Shown here piece by piece: positions 50,679 through 58,899 of a stretch of 64,000 nt of DNA. Position 1 is the stretch's first letter. Every line of letters starts with the position of its first letter. The translations under genes and the position numbers were made by a program. Below the pieces are notes generated by a model. The model saw only the letters and a program-made list of their open reading frames with translations. It was not told the DNA's origin and ran no database searches. Source of the DNA: Streptosporangiaceae bacterium (GTDB lineage: Bacteria > Actinomycetota > Actinomycetes > Streptosporangiales > Streptosporangiaceae); the NCBI GenBank assembly GCA_019239975.1, contig JAFAZE010000166.1, forward strand, positions 1 through 64,000. The letters run 5' to 3'.

Positions 50679-51269
50679 ATGCAGCCATTCGTCACGCACA
50701 CGGGCCGCGCGGTACCGCTGCGCCGCACCAACGTCGACACCGACCAGATCATCCCGGCCGAGTACCTCAAGCGGGTCAGCCGCGACGGCTTCGGCGACGG
50801 GCTGTTCGCCGCCTGGCGCGAGGACCCGGCCTTCGTGCTGAACCAGCCCAGGTACGCGGGGGCGACGATCCTGGTCGCCGGCACCGACTTCGGCATCGGA
50901 TCCTCGCGCGAGCACGCCGTCTGGGCGCTGACCGACTACGGCTTCCGTGTCGTGATCGCGCCGCGCTTCGGTGACATCTTCCGCAACAACGCCACCAAGG
51001 CCGGGCTGCTCCCGGTGCGCCTGCCCGAGGACGCGGTCGGCGCGCTGCAGGACGCCGCCGAGGCCGGCCCGCCGGCCGGCGTGACCGTGGACCTCGGCGC
51101 GCGGGAGGTGCGCGTGCCCGGCGGCCCCGTGGTTCCGTTCGAGATCGACGACTACACGCGGTGGCGGCTGATGGAGGGCCTCGACGACATCGGGCTCACG
51201 TTGCGGCACGCCGGGGACATCGACAAGTTCGAGCGGGACCGGCCCCCCTGGCTGCCGGTAACCGCGTGA
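50679..51269 (+). CDS. leuD: 3-Isopropylmalate dehydratase small subunit
   Basis: A 196-residue swivelling-domain subunit with [20 protein letters not shown] (about 11-30) and [34 protein letters not shown] (about 71-105), the substrate-specificity region. It lies 19 nt after leuC with GAGGGGAGA before the ATG and completes the dehydratase heterodimer. Confidence 0.95.
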   Translation: MQPFVTHTGRAVPLRRTNVDTDQIIPAEYLKRVSRDGFGDGLFAAWREDPAFVLNQPRYAGATILVAGTDFGIGSSREHAVWALTDYGFRVVIAPRFGDIFRNNATKAGLLPVRLPEDAVGALQDAAEAGPPAGVTVDLGAREVRVPGGPVVPFEIDDYTRWRLMEGLDDIGLTLRHAGDIDKFERDRPPWLPVTA

Positions 51270-51384
51270 CCGGCGGCCGGGGAGGTTTCAGCCCGTTTCG
51301 CGCCATTCTTCGCTTATGCGCCCCCTTGCGGCGGCTCCAAAGCCGTGATCAGGCCCGACACGCCCGTGAATATTGGCCAAGGTT

Positions 51385-51486
51385 ATTGTGTAACGGAGCC
51401 CGATCGCCTACTTTCGGGCAGGTCAGAGGTCGCGACCCAGGCTCCCTTGTCCGCGACCTCCCGTGGGGGAACCGCAGGAGTGAATA
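51385..51486 (+). promoter_or_regulatory. Promoter and 5' leader hairpin of the HU gene
   Basis: A -10 TACTTT lies at about 51410, with TTGTGT near 51385. In the leader, GAGGTCGCG (about 51425-51433) and CGCGACCTC (about 51451-51459) form a 9-bp stem with a 17-nt loop, ending about 27 nt before the start codon. It may stabilise the abundant mRNA or tune initiation. Confidence 0.5.
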
Positions 51487-51798
51487 ATGAACAAGCGTGA
51501 TCTGATCGATGCGATCTCGGGTCGGCTGGGGGACAAGAAGTCCGCGACCGAGGCCGTGAACGCGGTACTCGAGACCATCCAGACAGCGGTAGCCAGCGGC
51601 GACAAGGTCGCGATCACCGGCTTCGGTGTCTTCGAGAAGGCCGAGCGTCCCGCCCGCACTGCCCGCAACCCGGCTACCGGCGCGACCATCCAGGTGCCGG
51701 AGTCCTCGGTGCCGAAGTTCCGCCCCGGCGCCGACTTCAAGGCCCTGGTCAACGGCGAGAAGGGTGCTCCCGCGAAGGCGGGTTCCAGGAAGAAGTAG
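51487..51798 (+). CDS. hup: DNA-binding protein HU
   Basis: A 103-residue HU/IHF-family nucleoid protein: MNKRDLIDAISGRLG, the ITGFGVFE turn and the DNA-grasping arm RTARNPATGATIQVPESSVPKFRPG are canonical. The tail after residue 90 is short and basic (KAGSRKK), like HupA rather than the long-tailed HupS. ATG 51487 follows CGCAGGAGTGA. Position downstream of leuCD is a conserved actinobacterial arrangement. Confidence 0.97.
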   Translation: MNKRDLIDAISGRLGDKKSATEAVNAVLETIQTAVASGDKVAITGFGVFEKAERPARTARNPATGATIQVPESSVPKFRPGADFKALVNGEKGAPAKAGSRKK

Positions 51799-51820
51799 CG
51801 GTAACAGCAGGGTCGACACT

Positions 51821-51870
51821 GACGGGCGGCGGCACGGGGGAACGTCCCCTGGGCCGCCGCCCGTCGCTTT
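51821..51870 (+). terminator. Terminator after HU
   Basis: GACGGGCGGCGGC (51821-51833) and GCCGCCGCCCGTC (51853-51865) form a perfect 13-bp stem; an inner GGGG/CCCC pair extends it. GCTTT follows. The right arm is repeated at 51873-51885. Confidence 0.8.
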
Positions 51871-51924
51871 AAGCCGCCGCCCGTCGCTGTAACAGGTCCG
51901 CCCGCCCGCGCCGGGCCGCGAGAG

Positions 51925-53076
51925 TCAGCGCAGGCCGGGGCGCTTGCGCAGGGCGGTCTGGATGATCCGGTCGACGAGCGCGGGAAGCGGCAGCCCGGTC
52001 GCCGCCCACATCAGCGGGAAGCCGGAGGCGGGCGTCATGCCGGGCATCGTGTTGATCTCGTTGACGAGGATCTCGCCGTCCGGCGTGCAGAAGAAGTCCA
52101 CCCGCGCCAGGCCCTCGCAGGAGATGGCGTCGAAGGCCGCGCAGGCGAGCTGCCGCACCTGATCGACGGCCGCGGCCGGGATGGGCGCGGGGATCACCAT
52201 GCCGGTCTCCGAGGCCAGGTACTTCGCCTGGAAGTCGTAGAACGCCGAACCGGGGTCCACGATCACCTGGCCCGGCAGGCTCGCCTCCGGCGGCCCGCCG
52301 CCTTCTCCCTCGAGCACCGCGCACTCGACCTCGATGCCCTCCACCGCCGCTTCCACGAGCACCTTGGGGTCGTGCCGGCGGGCCAGCTCGATGGCCTCCT
52401 CCAGCGACGCCGCGCTGGATGCCATGGACGTGCCGATGCTGGACCCGCCGCGCGCGGGCTTGACGAACACCGGCCAGCCGAGCTCGGCGATCTCGTCGAG
52501 CACGCGCTTGCGCTCGGGAGCGGCCGCGGCGGAGGCGCCCGCGGCCGCCCGCCAGTCGCGGTCCCTGACGACCACGTACCTGCCCACGGGAAGACCGCGC
52601 GCCGCGAAGAGCAGCTTCATGTACTCCTTGTCCATGCCGGCCGCGCTGGCCAGCACCCCGGCCCCGGCGTACCGGACGCCCGCCATCTCCAGCAGGCCCT
52701 GCAGCGTGCCGTCCTCGCCGTAGGCGCCGTGCAGCAGCGGGAGCACCACATCCACCGCGCCGAGATCGCGCGGAACCTCGCCCGCGCCGGTGATCATCAG
52801 CGCCGAGGCGCCCGGCCCGGTGCGCGGCGTCACCTCCGCGCCCGGCGTCGCCACCGCCTCCACGGACGGCAGCTCGCCGTCGCCGAGAGCCAGCCTCGCC
52901 GGATCGCCCGAGGTCAGCACCCACCGGCCGTCCCTGGCGATACCCACCGGAACGACCTCATACCGGTCGCGGTCGATGGCCCCGAGTACCAGCCCGGCGC
53001 TGGCGCACGACACGGCGTGTTCCGCGCTCCGGCCACCGAACACCACGGCCACCCTGATCTTGCGCTGCCCGTTCAC
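51925..53076 (-). CDS. ddl: D-alanine--D-alanine ligase
   Basis: Ddl makes D-Ala-D-Ala for peptidoglycan. The 383-residue ATP-grasp enzyme has RVAVVFGGRSAEHAVS at the N-terminus, LHGAYGEDGTLQG (about 115-127), FVKPARGGSSIGTS (about 205-218) and the metal site EINTMPGMT (about 345). GTG 53076 follows GGAGGTGGAG; the upstream frame to 53145 is Arg-rich. The conserved sequence gives no reason to call a D-Ala-D-Lac ligase. Confidence 0.95.
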   Translation of the reverse strand: MNGQRKIRVAVVFGGRSAEHAVSCASAGLVLGAIDRDRYEVVPVGIARDGRWVLTSGDPARLALGDGELPSVEAVATPGAEVTPRTGPGASALMITGAGEVPRDLGAVDVVLPLLHGAYGEDGTLQGLLEMAGVRYAGAGVLASAAGMDKEYMKLLFAARGLPVGRYVVVRDRDWRAAAGASAAAAPERKRVLDEIAELGWPVFVKPARGGSSIGTSMASSAASLEEAIELARRHDPKVLVEAAVEGIEVECAVLEGEGGGPPEASLPGQVIVDPGSAFYDFQAKYLASETGMVIPAPIPAAAVDQVRQLACAAFDAISCEGLARVDFFCTPDGEILVNEINTMPGMTPASGFPLMWAATGLPLPALVDRIIQTALRKRPGLR

Positions 53077-53199
53077 GCTCCACCTCCGCTGCCGCTGGCC
53101 CGCCGGTGCTGCCCCCCGGTCCCCCGATGCTAGTGCCTTACGCACGCGGCATCGGCGTCACCGGTGTCTCGCGCGTGCCGGCCCCCCGCGCCTTCCGGC

Positions 53200-53254
53200 G
53201 GGGCCGCTGGCGCATTCGGCCCCGCCCAGCGGGGCCGCTGGCGTAACTGGCCCC
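53200..53254 (-). repeat. 55-bp twin-hairpin repeat, copy 4
   Basis: Same length and orientation as the copy at 35421; the second unit has a changed loop (GCGTAACT). It lies between the divergently placed ends of ddl (5' side) and the trans-sulfuration gene (3' side). Confidence 0.85.
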
Positions 53255-53271
53255 GCCCCCGGCGCGTGGCG

Positions 53272-54501
53272 CTAGGCGCGGCCGAGCGCCTCGAGCGCCA
53301 TGTAGGCGTCGGACACGAGGTCCTCCGCGTCCTCAAGGCCGATCGAGAACCTGACGGCACCGGGGTCGATGCCGGCCGCGGCGAGCGCCCGGTCGTCGAG
53401 CTGGCGGTGCGTGGTCGACGCCACGTGACTGGCCTTGGTGTGCGTGCCGCCCAGCGACGTCGCGACCGCGGCGAGCCGGAGCTTGCCGGCGAAGGCCAGT
53501 CCCGCCTCCCGGCCGCCGAACGGGCTGACGGTGACGATCGCGCCGAACCGCACGCCCTCCGGCCCGGCGTCGAACGTCCGCCGCGCCAGCTCGTGCCCGG
53601 GATGACCGGGCAGGCCGGGATAGTCCACCGAGCGGACGGCCGGGTGCCGGGACAGGGTGGCGGCGAAGACCGACGCGGTCGCGCACTGGCGGCGGACCCG
53701 CACCGGCAGCGTCTCCAGGCCGCGGCGGAGCAGGAACGCCTCGTCGGGGGCGAGCGACCCGCCGGTGTCGATCCGCACCGTGCGGATCTGGCTGATCAGC
53801 TCGATCGGGCCGGTGACGACGCCGCCGGTGACGTCGGAATGGCCGCCGATGTACTTGGTGGCCGAGTGCACCACGAGGTCGGCGCCGTGCTCGAGCGGGC
53901 GGCACACCACGGGCGGGGCGAGCGTGGAGTCGACGACCAGCATCGCGCCGTTGTCGTGCGCGATGCCGGCGAGCCTGCGCAGGTCCGCGACCATCGTGGT
54001 CGGGTTGGCGATCGTCTCCGCGTACACGATCCTGGTCTCCGGCCGCATCGCCGCCTGCACCGCCTCCAGATCGGAGATGTCCACGAAGGCGGTCTCCACC
54101 CCGAACCGGCTCAGCACGTTGCGCAGCAGGCTGTAGGTACCGCCGTACATCGCGGACGGCGCCACCACGTGCGCGCCGGCCCTGACGAACGTCCAGAACA
54201 CGCCGCTGATCGCGGCCATGCCGGAGGCGAACGCCTGCGCGGCCGGCCAGCGCGGCAGGTTGGCGCCCTCCAGCGCGGCCACCGCGCGGGCGAACGCGTC
54301 CACCGTCGGGTTGTCGATCCTGCTGTAGCTGTACCCGGGCACCTCGTCGTTCAGGACGGCGGCGTACTCCTCCGGGGTGCCGAAGGCGAACGCCGCGGTG
54401 CGGTAGACCGGCGTGCCGAGCGGCTGCTGCGCGGGCGCGGGCGGCGGCGGAAGGTGCACCGCCCGGGTGTTCTCCCCGAGCTGCCTACGCACTATGTCCA
54501 A
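53272..54501 (-). CDS. Trans-sulfuration PLP enzyme (cystathionine gamma-lyase/synthase family)
   Basis: A 409-residue Cys/Met-metabolism PLP enzyme with PLP lysine 216 in SATKYIGGHSD, YSRIDNPTVDAF (about 60-71) and TKASHVASTTHRQL near the end. The family covers cystathionine gamma-synthase, gamma- and beta-lyases and O-acetylhomoserine sulfhydrylase; motifs alone do not separate these. The start appears to be TTG at 54501 or the GTG three codons later. A 22-nt direct repeat (54505-54550) covers the upstream region and the gpsA stop. Confidence 0.82.
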   Translation of the reverse strand: MDIVRRQLGENTRAVHLPPPPAPAQQPLGTPVYRTAAFAFGTPEEYAAVLNDEVPGYSYSRIDNPTVDAFARAVAALEGANLPRWPAAQAFASGMAAISGVFWTFVRAGAHVVAPSAMYGGTYSLLRNVLSRFGVETAFVDISDLEAVQAAMRPETRIVYAETIANPTTMVADLRRLAGIAHDNGAMLVVDSTLAPPVVCRPLEHGADLVVHSATKYIGGHSDVTGGVVTGPIELISQIRTVRIDTGGSLAPDEAFLLRRGLETLPVRVRRQCATASVFAATLSRHPAVRSVDYPGLPGHPGHELARRTFDAGPEGVRFGAIVTVSPFGGREAGLAFAGKLRLAAVATSLGGTHTKASHVASTTHRQLDDRALAAAGIDPGAVRFSIGLEDAEDLVSDAYMALEALGRA

Positions 54502-54504
54502 GGC

Positions 54505-54550
54505 TCAGGCTCCGTACCCTTCAAGGCTCAGACTCCGTACCATTCCGGTT
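54505..54550 (-). repeat. 22-23-nt tandem duplication at the gpsA/trans-sulfuration junction
   Basis: CAAGGCTCAGGCTCCGTACC and CAAGGCTCAGACTCCGTACC lie in tandem. One copy includes the gpsA stop; the other supplies the ribosome-site region of the next gene. Confidence 0.75.
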
Positions 54551-55532
54551 TGGCTGAACGTGACGCTAGCACCGTGGCCGCCTCCCTGACCGGCAGCCCG
54601 TCCCTGAGGACCGCCGCCACCACCTCCGTGATCGGCATGTCCACGCCGTGCGTGCGGGCCAGCTCCAGGACCGGCTGGTAGGAGGTGGCGCCCTCGGCGG
54701 TCTGGCTGATGACCGCGGCGGCCTCCGCCGGCGGCATGCCGCGGCCCAGGTTCTGGCCGAACGCCCGGTTCCTCGACAGCGGCGAGCTGCACGTCGCGAC
54801 GAGGTCGCCCATCCCGGCGAGCCCGGCGAGCGTCTGCGGCGCGGCGCCGAGCGCCGCGCCCAGCCGGGCGATCTCGGCCAGGCCGCGGGTGATCAGCGTC
54901 GCCTTCGTGTTGTCGCCCAGGCCGAGCGCGACCGCGATCCCCACCGCCAGCGCGATGACGTTCTTCACCGCTCCGCCGAGCTCGCACCCGGTGACGTCGG
55001 TGTTCGTGTAAGGGCGGAAGTACGGGGTGTGGCAGGCCCCCTGCAGCAGCTGCGCGCCCTGGTTGTCCGCGCAGGCCACCACCGTCGCGGCGAACTGGCG
55101 CTCGGCGATCTCCATGGCGAGGTTGGGCCCGGAGACCACCGCCACGCGCGACGCCGGCGCGCCGAGCACCTCGGTGATGACCTCGCTCATCCGCTTGCAG
55201 GTGCCGAGCTCGATCCCCTTGAGCAGGCTGACGAGCAGCGCGCCGGGCGGGATGAGCGGTGCCCACAGGGTCAGGCTGGCGCGCAGCCGCTGCGCCGGCA
55301 GCGCGAACACCACGAGGTCCGCCCCCGCCAGCGCCTCCGCCGGGTCGGTGCCCGCGGTCAGTCCCGGGGTCAGCGGGATGCCCGGCAGGTAGGCGGGGTT
55401 CTCGTGGTTCTGCGTGATCGCCTTGGCCACCTCCAGCCTGCGCGCGTACAGCACCGCGGGGGTCCCGGCGTCGCACAGCACCTGGGCGAACGTCGTCCCC
55501 CAGGACCCGGCCCCCATGACCGTGGCCTTCAC
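54528..55532 (-). CDS. gpsA: Glycerol-3-phosphate dehydrogenase [NAD(P)+]
   Basis: GpsA reduces dihydroxyacetone phosphate to sn-glycerol-3-phosphate, the backbone for phospholipids. The 334-residue protein has the Rossmann motif [13 protein letters not shown] (7-19), SLLKGIE (about 107-113), and the catalytic Lys region [13 protein letters not shown] (about 193-205). GTG 55532 overlaps the plsC stop by 4 nt (GTGA), so glycerol-phosphate formation and acylation are coupled. Confidence 0.95.
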   Translation of the reverse strand: MKATVMGAGSWGTTFAQVLCDAGTPAVLYARRLEVAKAITQNHENPAYLPGIPLTPGLTAGTDPAEALAGADLVVFALPAQRLRASLTLWAPLIPPGALLVSLLKGIELGTCKRMSEVITEVLGAPASRVAVVSGPNLAMEIAERQFAATVVACADNQGAQLLQGACHTPYFRPYTNTDVTGCELGGAVKNVIALAVGIAVALGLGDNTKATLITRGLAEIARLGAALGAAPQTLAGLAGMGDLVATCSSPLSRNRAFGQNLGRGMPPAEAAAVISQTAEGATSYQPVLELARTHGVDMPITEVVAAVLRDGLPVREAATVLASRSAKPEWYGV

Positions 55533-56290
55533 GCCGGGGTCACCTCGGTGGGGGAGTCGCCACCGCCCGTTTGGCTGACCGATTTTCGGGGGTTGAATGG
55601 TACGGCGGGTGGCTCTTCTCCCCGCAGCCCAGCCAGCAGGGCCGTAACCTCCGCCATGATCGCGGCGGTCGCGTCGCGCAGGGCCCTGGCCGAGGTCTGC
55701 TGCCCGGCCCAGGCGGACAGGTCCACCGGCGGGCCGGCCACGGTGCGCACGGTCTTGCGCGGGAACAGCCGGAGGTCCTTGGTGCCGTAGCGGAGGATGT
55801 CCTGTGTGCCCCAGTGCGCGACCGGGATCACCGGGGCGCCGCTGGCGAGCGCGAGCCGCGCCACGCCGGTCTTGGACACCATCGGCCACAGCGCGGGGTC
55901 ACGGGTGGCGGTCGCCTCCGGGTAGATGATCACGCAGGCGCCGGCCTCCAGTGCCTGCTGCGCGTCCTTCAGGACGAGCGCGGCGTCGGCGCGGCCGCGG
56001 TACACCGGGAGCTGGCCTGCCCTGCGCAGGAAATGCCCGATCCCCCTGACCTTGAAGGCGGAGTCCTTGATGAGGAACACGGGGTAGCGGCCCGCCCGGT
56101 AACAGAACAGCGCGTCCGTTCCCCAGTCCACGTAGGAGAGGTGATTCGGCGCCAGGATCACGCCGCCGGTCTTGGGTATGTTCTTCATGCCGCCCGGCTT
56201 GTTGCGGATGAGCAGCCGCAGCAGCGGGTACAGGACGATGACGGACAGCAGCCGCCAGCCGCGCGAGTAACTCGGGGTAGCCTTGGTCAT
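55529..56290 (-). CDS. plsC: 1-acyl-sn-glycerol-3-phosphate acyltransferase
   Basis: A 253-residue PlsC-type membrane-associated acyltransferase: N-terminal hydrophobic helix, the H(X4)D motif in NHLSYVD (about 49-55), and block [11 protein letters not shown] (about 125-132), in which Ala replaces the usual Gly of EGT. It makes phosphatidic acid from lysophosphatidic acid. The C-terminal 30 residues are low in conservation. GGAAGG precedes ATG 56290. Confidence 0.9.
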   Translation of the reverse strand: MTKATPSYSRGWRLLSVIVLYPLLRLLIRNKPGGMKNIPKTGGVILAPNHLSYVDWGTDALFCYRAGRYPVFLIKDSAFKVRGIGHFLRRAGQLPVYRGRADAALVLKDAQQALEAGACVIIYPEATATRDPALWPMVSKTGVARLALASGAPVIPVAHWGTQDILRYGTKDLRLFPRKTVRTVAGPPVDLSAWAGQQTSARALRDATAAIMAEVTALLAGLRGEEPPAVPFNPRKSVSQTGGGDSPTEVTPA

Positions 56291-56363
56291 CGAGGGTGCC
56301 TTCCGATGTGCAGCACGTCAGTATCCATAATCTCCTGACTCTCGCGAACGTCCCGAATGCGCG

Positions 56364-56369
56364 CACGAT
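56364..56369 (+). promoter_or_regulatory. -10 hexamer of leaderless cofC
   Basis: CACGAT, 7 nt, then ATG 56377. Confidence 0.55.
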
Positions 56370-56376
56370 CACGTCC

Positions 56377-57036
56377 ATGACCGAGTCTGTCCCGTTCCCC
56401 TGGGCGGTGGTGATCCCTGTCAAGGTACTCGCCCGCGCCAAGTCACGGCTCGCGGCGCTGGCGGGTACCCGGCGCGGCGAACTGGCGCTCGCGCTGGCGT
56501 CGGACACCGTCGCCGCGGTGCTCGCGTGCCGGGAGGTCTCGCACGTGCTGGTCGTCACCGACGACCTGGTGGCCGGCCGGGAGGTTTCCGTGCTCGGCGC
56601 GAGCGTGGTCCCTGACGAGCCCGGGGACGGGCTGAACGCGGCGCTGGCGCACGGCGCCTCGGTCGCGGGCCTGCGCTGGCCGGACACGGGGATCGCCGCG
56701 CTGTCGGCGGACCTGCCCGCGCTGCGGCCCGCGGAGCTCGGGCGCGCGCTGCGCGCGGCGGCGGCGTGGCCGTCGGCGTTCGTGGCGGACGCGCAGGGGT
56801 CGGGCACCACCCTGTACACGGTGGCGCCGGGGGCGTCGTTCCAGCCGAGGTTCGGCCTCGGATCGCGGGCGCTGCACGCCTCCGGCGGCACCGTGGAGCT
56901 CGATCTCGCCGGCGTCCCTGGCCTGCGCCGCGATGTGGACACGCCCGCTGACCTGCGCGAGGCGGTCACGCTCGGCGCGGGCGCGCGCACCGCGGCCCTG
57001 GCCGGCGAGCTGCTCCGGGATTTCAGCCGCGGTTAG
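56377..57036 (+). CDS. cofC: 2-phospho-L-lactate / phosphoenolpyruvate guanylyltransferase (F420 biosynthesis)
   Basis: CofC (FbiD in mycobacteria) activates the three-carbon unit that becomes the lactyl or phosphoenolpyruvyl part of coenzyme F420. The 219-residue nucleotidyltransferase-fold protein has VVIPVKVLARAKSRLA (11-26), VPDEPGDGLNAAL (about 78-90) and LSADLPAL (about 108-115; metal-binding Asp). ATG 56377 fits the -10 7 nt upstream. Its stop overlaps the stop of the convergent Lrp-like gene (TTAG at 57033-57036). Confidence 0.9.
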   Translation: MTESVPFPWAVVIPVKVLARAKSRLAALAGTRRGELALALASDTVAAVLACREVSHVLVVTDDLVAGREVSVLGASVVPDEPGDGLNAALAHGASVAGLRWPDTGIAALSADLPALRPAELGRALRAAAAWPSAFVADAQGSGTTLYTVAPGASFQPRFGLGSRALHASGGTVELDLAGVPGLRRDVDTPADLREAVTLGAGARTAALAGELLRDFSRG

Positions 57037-57266
57037 ATGTGCACGACCGGGCAGGTCAGCGTCCTCGTGATGCCCTCGACCGCCTGGATCTGCGCCGCGA
57101 CGAGTTTGCCCAGCTCATCGACGTTCTCCGCCTGAGCGCGGACGATGACGTCATATGGGCCGGTCACATCCTCCGCCTGCGTGACCCCGGCGATCCCCGC
57201 GATCTGCCTGGCCACGTCGGCGGCTTTGCCGACCTCGGTCTGGACGAGGATGTATGCCTGCACCAT
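57033..57266 (-). CDS. Stand-alone Lrp/AsnC ligand-binding (RAM) domain protein
   Basis: A 77-residue protein consisting only of the alpha/beta effector-binding domain of Lrp/AsnC regulators (VQAYILVQTEVGKAADVARQI...PYDVIVRAQAENVDELGKLV), with no DNA-binding part. Such solo RAM proteins form dimers or octamers and bind amino acids; their role is usually unknown. Converges tail-to-tail with cofC. A ribosome site GAGGA lies upstream of ATG 57266. Confidence 0.88.
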   Translation of the reverse strand: MVQAYILVQTEVGKAADVARQIAGIAGVTQAEDVTGPYDVIVRAQAENVDELGKLVAAQIQAVEGITRTLTCPVVHI

Positions 57267-57413
57267 GGCGTCCTCCTGAGGGGCAGACTAGGACGGTTGC
57301 CCCATGGGAAGTCACGCTACCGTAGAGGTCCAGACCGGTGCTGCACTCGGATGGCGACGTTTTCGCCGCCGTCGCCGCGAAACCGGTATTTCTGCTCAGT
57401 TGCCGGGGGAGGC

Positions 57414-58433
57414 ATGATCGCTGGCGGTTCGCCCGGGCCCGGCGAGACCGTTGCGGGCGCCGGGGAGCGGGGGCTGATCGCCGCGCTGGCGGCGCGCCTG
57501 CCGCCCGGCCCGCGCACGCGGGTCGGCATCGGTGACGACGCCGCGGTTCTCGGCACCCCGGACGGCAGCGTGGTGGCGACGGTCGACCTGCTGCTCGAGG
57601 GCAGGCACTTCCTGCTGGACTGGTCGTCGGCCGCCGACATCGGCCACAAGGCGGCGGCGCGCAGCCTGGCGGACGTCGCCGCCATGGGAGCGGCGCCGTC
57701 CGCGCTCCTCGTCGGGCTGGGCATACCCGGCTCGCTCCCGGCCCGGTGGGCGCTGGACCTCGCGTCGGGGCTGGCGGAGGAGTGCGCGCGGGCCGGTGCC
57801 GCCGTCGTCGGCGGCGACACCGCCGCGGCGGACTCGGTGGTCCTCTCGGTGACCGGGCTCGGCGATCTCGCCGGCCGGGCGCCGGTGACGCGGTCCGGCG
57901 CGCGTGCCGGCGATGTGCTTGCGGTCGCCGGCGCGCTCGGCCGTGCCGCGGCGGGCTACGCCCTGCTGGCCGCGGCCGTGCCGGGCTTCCCGGAGCTGGT
58001 CGCCGCGCACCTGCGCCCGCGGCCGCCGTACGAGGCCGGCCCCGAGGCGGCCGCCCTGGGCGCCACGTCCATGATCGATGTCAGCGACGGCCTCGTCGCC
58101 GACCTGGGCCACATCGCGCGGGCGAGCGGGGTGTCGATCGGCGTCGAAACCGCGAGGCTGGATGTGGGGGAACCGCTCGGGGAAGCCGCTCGCGCCGTGG
58201 CCGCATCCCGCCCTTCATCATCGGGAACGGGCGCCGGTACCCCCGGAGGCGATCTCTCTCCCCTGGCGTGGCTGCTGACCGGAGGCGAGGATCACGCCCT
58301 GGCCGCCACGTTCCCGCCAGGGGTGGCTCTGCCGCCGCGCTGGCGCGTCATCGGGACGGTCCTTCCCGGCGCCGGGGTGCTCGTGGACGGCAGCCCCTAC
58401 GCCGGCCCGGGCGGCTGGGAGCACTTCCGCTAG
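57414..58433 (+). CDS. thiL: Thiamine-monophosphate kinase
   Basis: ThiL phosphorylates thiamine monophosphate to the pyrophosphate cofactor. The 339-residue protein has VGIGDDAAVL (about 37-46), VDLLLEGRHFLLDW (about 58-71), AARSLADVAAMGA and MIDVSDGLVADL (about 222-233), the usual metal and nucleotide contacts. A Ser/Gly stretch near 265-280 is variable. ATG 57414 follows GGGGGAGG. Starts a conserved actinobacterial run toward rnc. Confidence 0.93.
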   Translation: MIAGGSPGPGETVAGAGERGLIAALAARLPPGPRTRVGIGDDAAVLGTPDGSVVATVDLLLEGRHFLLDWSSAADIGHKAAARSLADVAAMGAAPSALLVGLGIPGSLPARWALDLASGLAEECARAGAAVVGGDTAAADSVVLSVTGLGDLAGRAPVTRSGARAGDVLAVAGALGRAAAGYALLAAAVPGFPELVAAHLRPRPPYEAGPEAAALGATSMIDVSDGLVADLGHIARASGVSIGVETARLDVGEPLGEAARAVAASRPSSSGTGAGTPGGDLSPLAWLLTGGEDHALAATFPPGVALPPRWRVIGTVLPGAGVLVDGSPYAGPGGWEHFR

Positions 58434-58440
58434 ATCAGGA

Positions 58441-58626
58441 TTACCTCGATACCTTGCCTGCTTTGATGCAGGAGGTGCACACGCTGAGGCGCTTGTGCGT
58501 GCCGCCCACGACCGCGCGGACGGTCTGGATGTTGGGGTTCCAGCGGCGGCGGGTGCGGCGGTGCGAGTGCGAGATATTGTTGCCGAAGCCCGGCCCCTTG
58601 CCGCATACGTCGCAGACGGAAGCCAC
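58441..58626 (-). CDS. rpmB: 50S ribosomal protein L28, zinc-binding (C+) form
   Basis: A 61-residue L28: MASVCDVCGKGPGFGNNISHSHRRTRRRWNPN with two Cys-X2-Cys pairs (CDVC near the start and CTSC near residue 52), the zinc-containing version. Actinobacteria often also have a zinc-free copy under Zur control elsewhere. GTG 58626 is used; GGAG lies 8 nt before. It converges on thiL and diverges from recG. Confidence 0.97.
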   Translation of the reverse strand: MASVCDVCGKGPGFGNNISHSHRRTRRRWNPNIQTVRAVVGGTHKRLSVCTSCIKAGKVSR

Positions 58627-58737
58627 GGTTGCTCCATTGGTCGGATTACGTTCAGGGTTGGCGCTGCGTCCGCGCAGCGCGAACCAGGCAGCCGTCAGAG
58701 CATATCCGACCGCCCGCCCGTGCGCGAACCGCCCGCC

Positions 58738-58798
58738 GGGCACACCCCGTATCCAGCGCCATCGCCCGCGGGCACACCCCGTATCCAGCGCCATCGCG
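58738..58798 (+). repeat. Tandem repeat, period 32 nt, two copies
   Basis: GGGCACACCCCGTATCCAGC is repeated at a 32-nt distance in the rpmB-recG divergent spacer. Confidence 0.75.
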
Positions 58799-58886
58799 GG
58801 GCCAGAGGGACCCTGGGCACCCTGAGTTCCTGCATTTCCATTCGCATCTCCAGCATCTTGGAGAGCAGAATGTCGGCGGTGGCTCT

Positions 58887-58892
58887 TATGCT
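58887..58892 (+). promoter_or_regulatory. -10 hexamer of leaderless recG
   Basis: TATGCT, 7 nt, then GTG 58900. Confidence 0.55.
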
Positions 58893-58899
58893 GCGCTGT

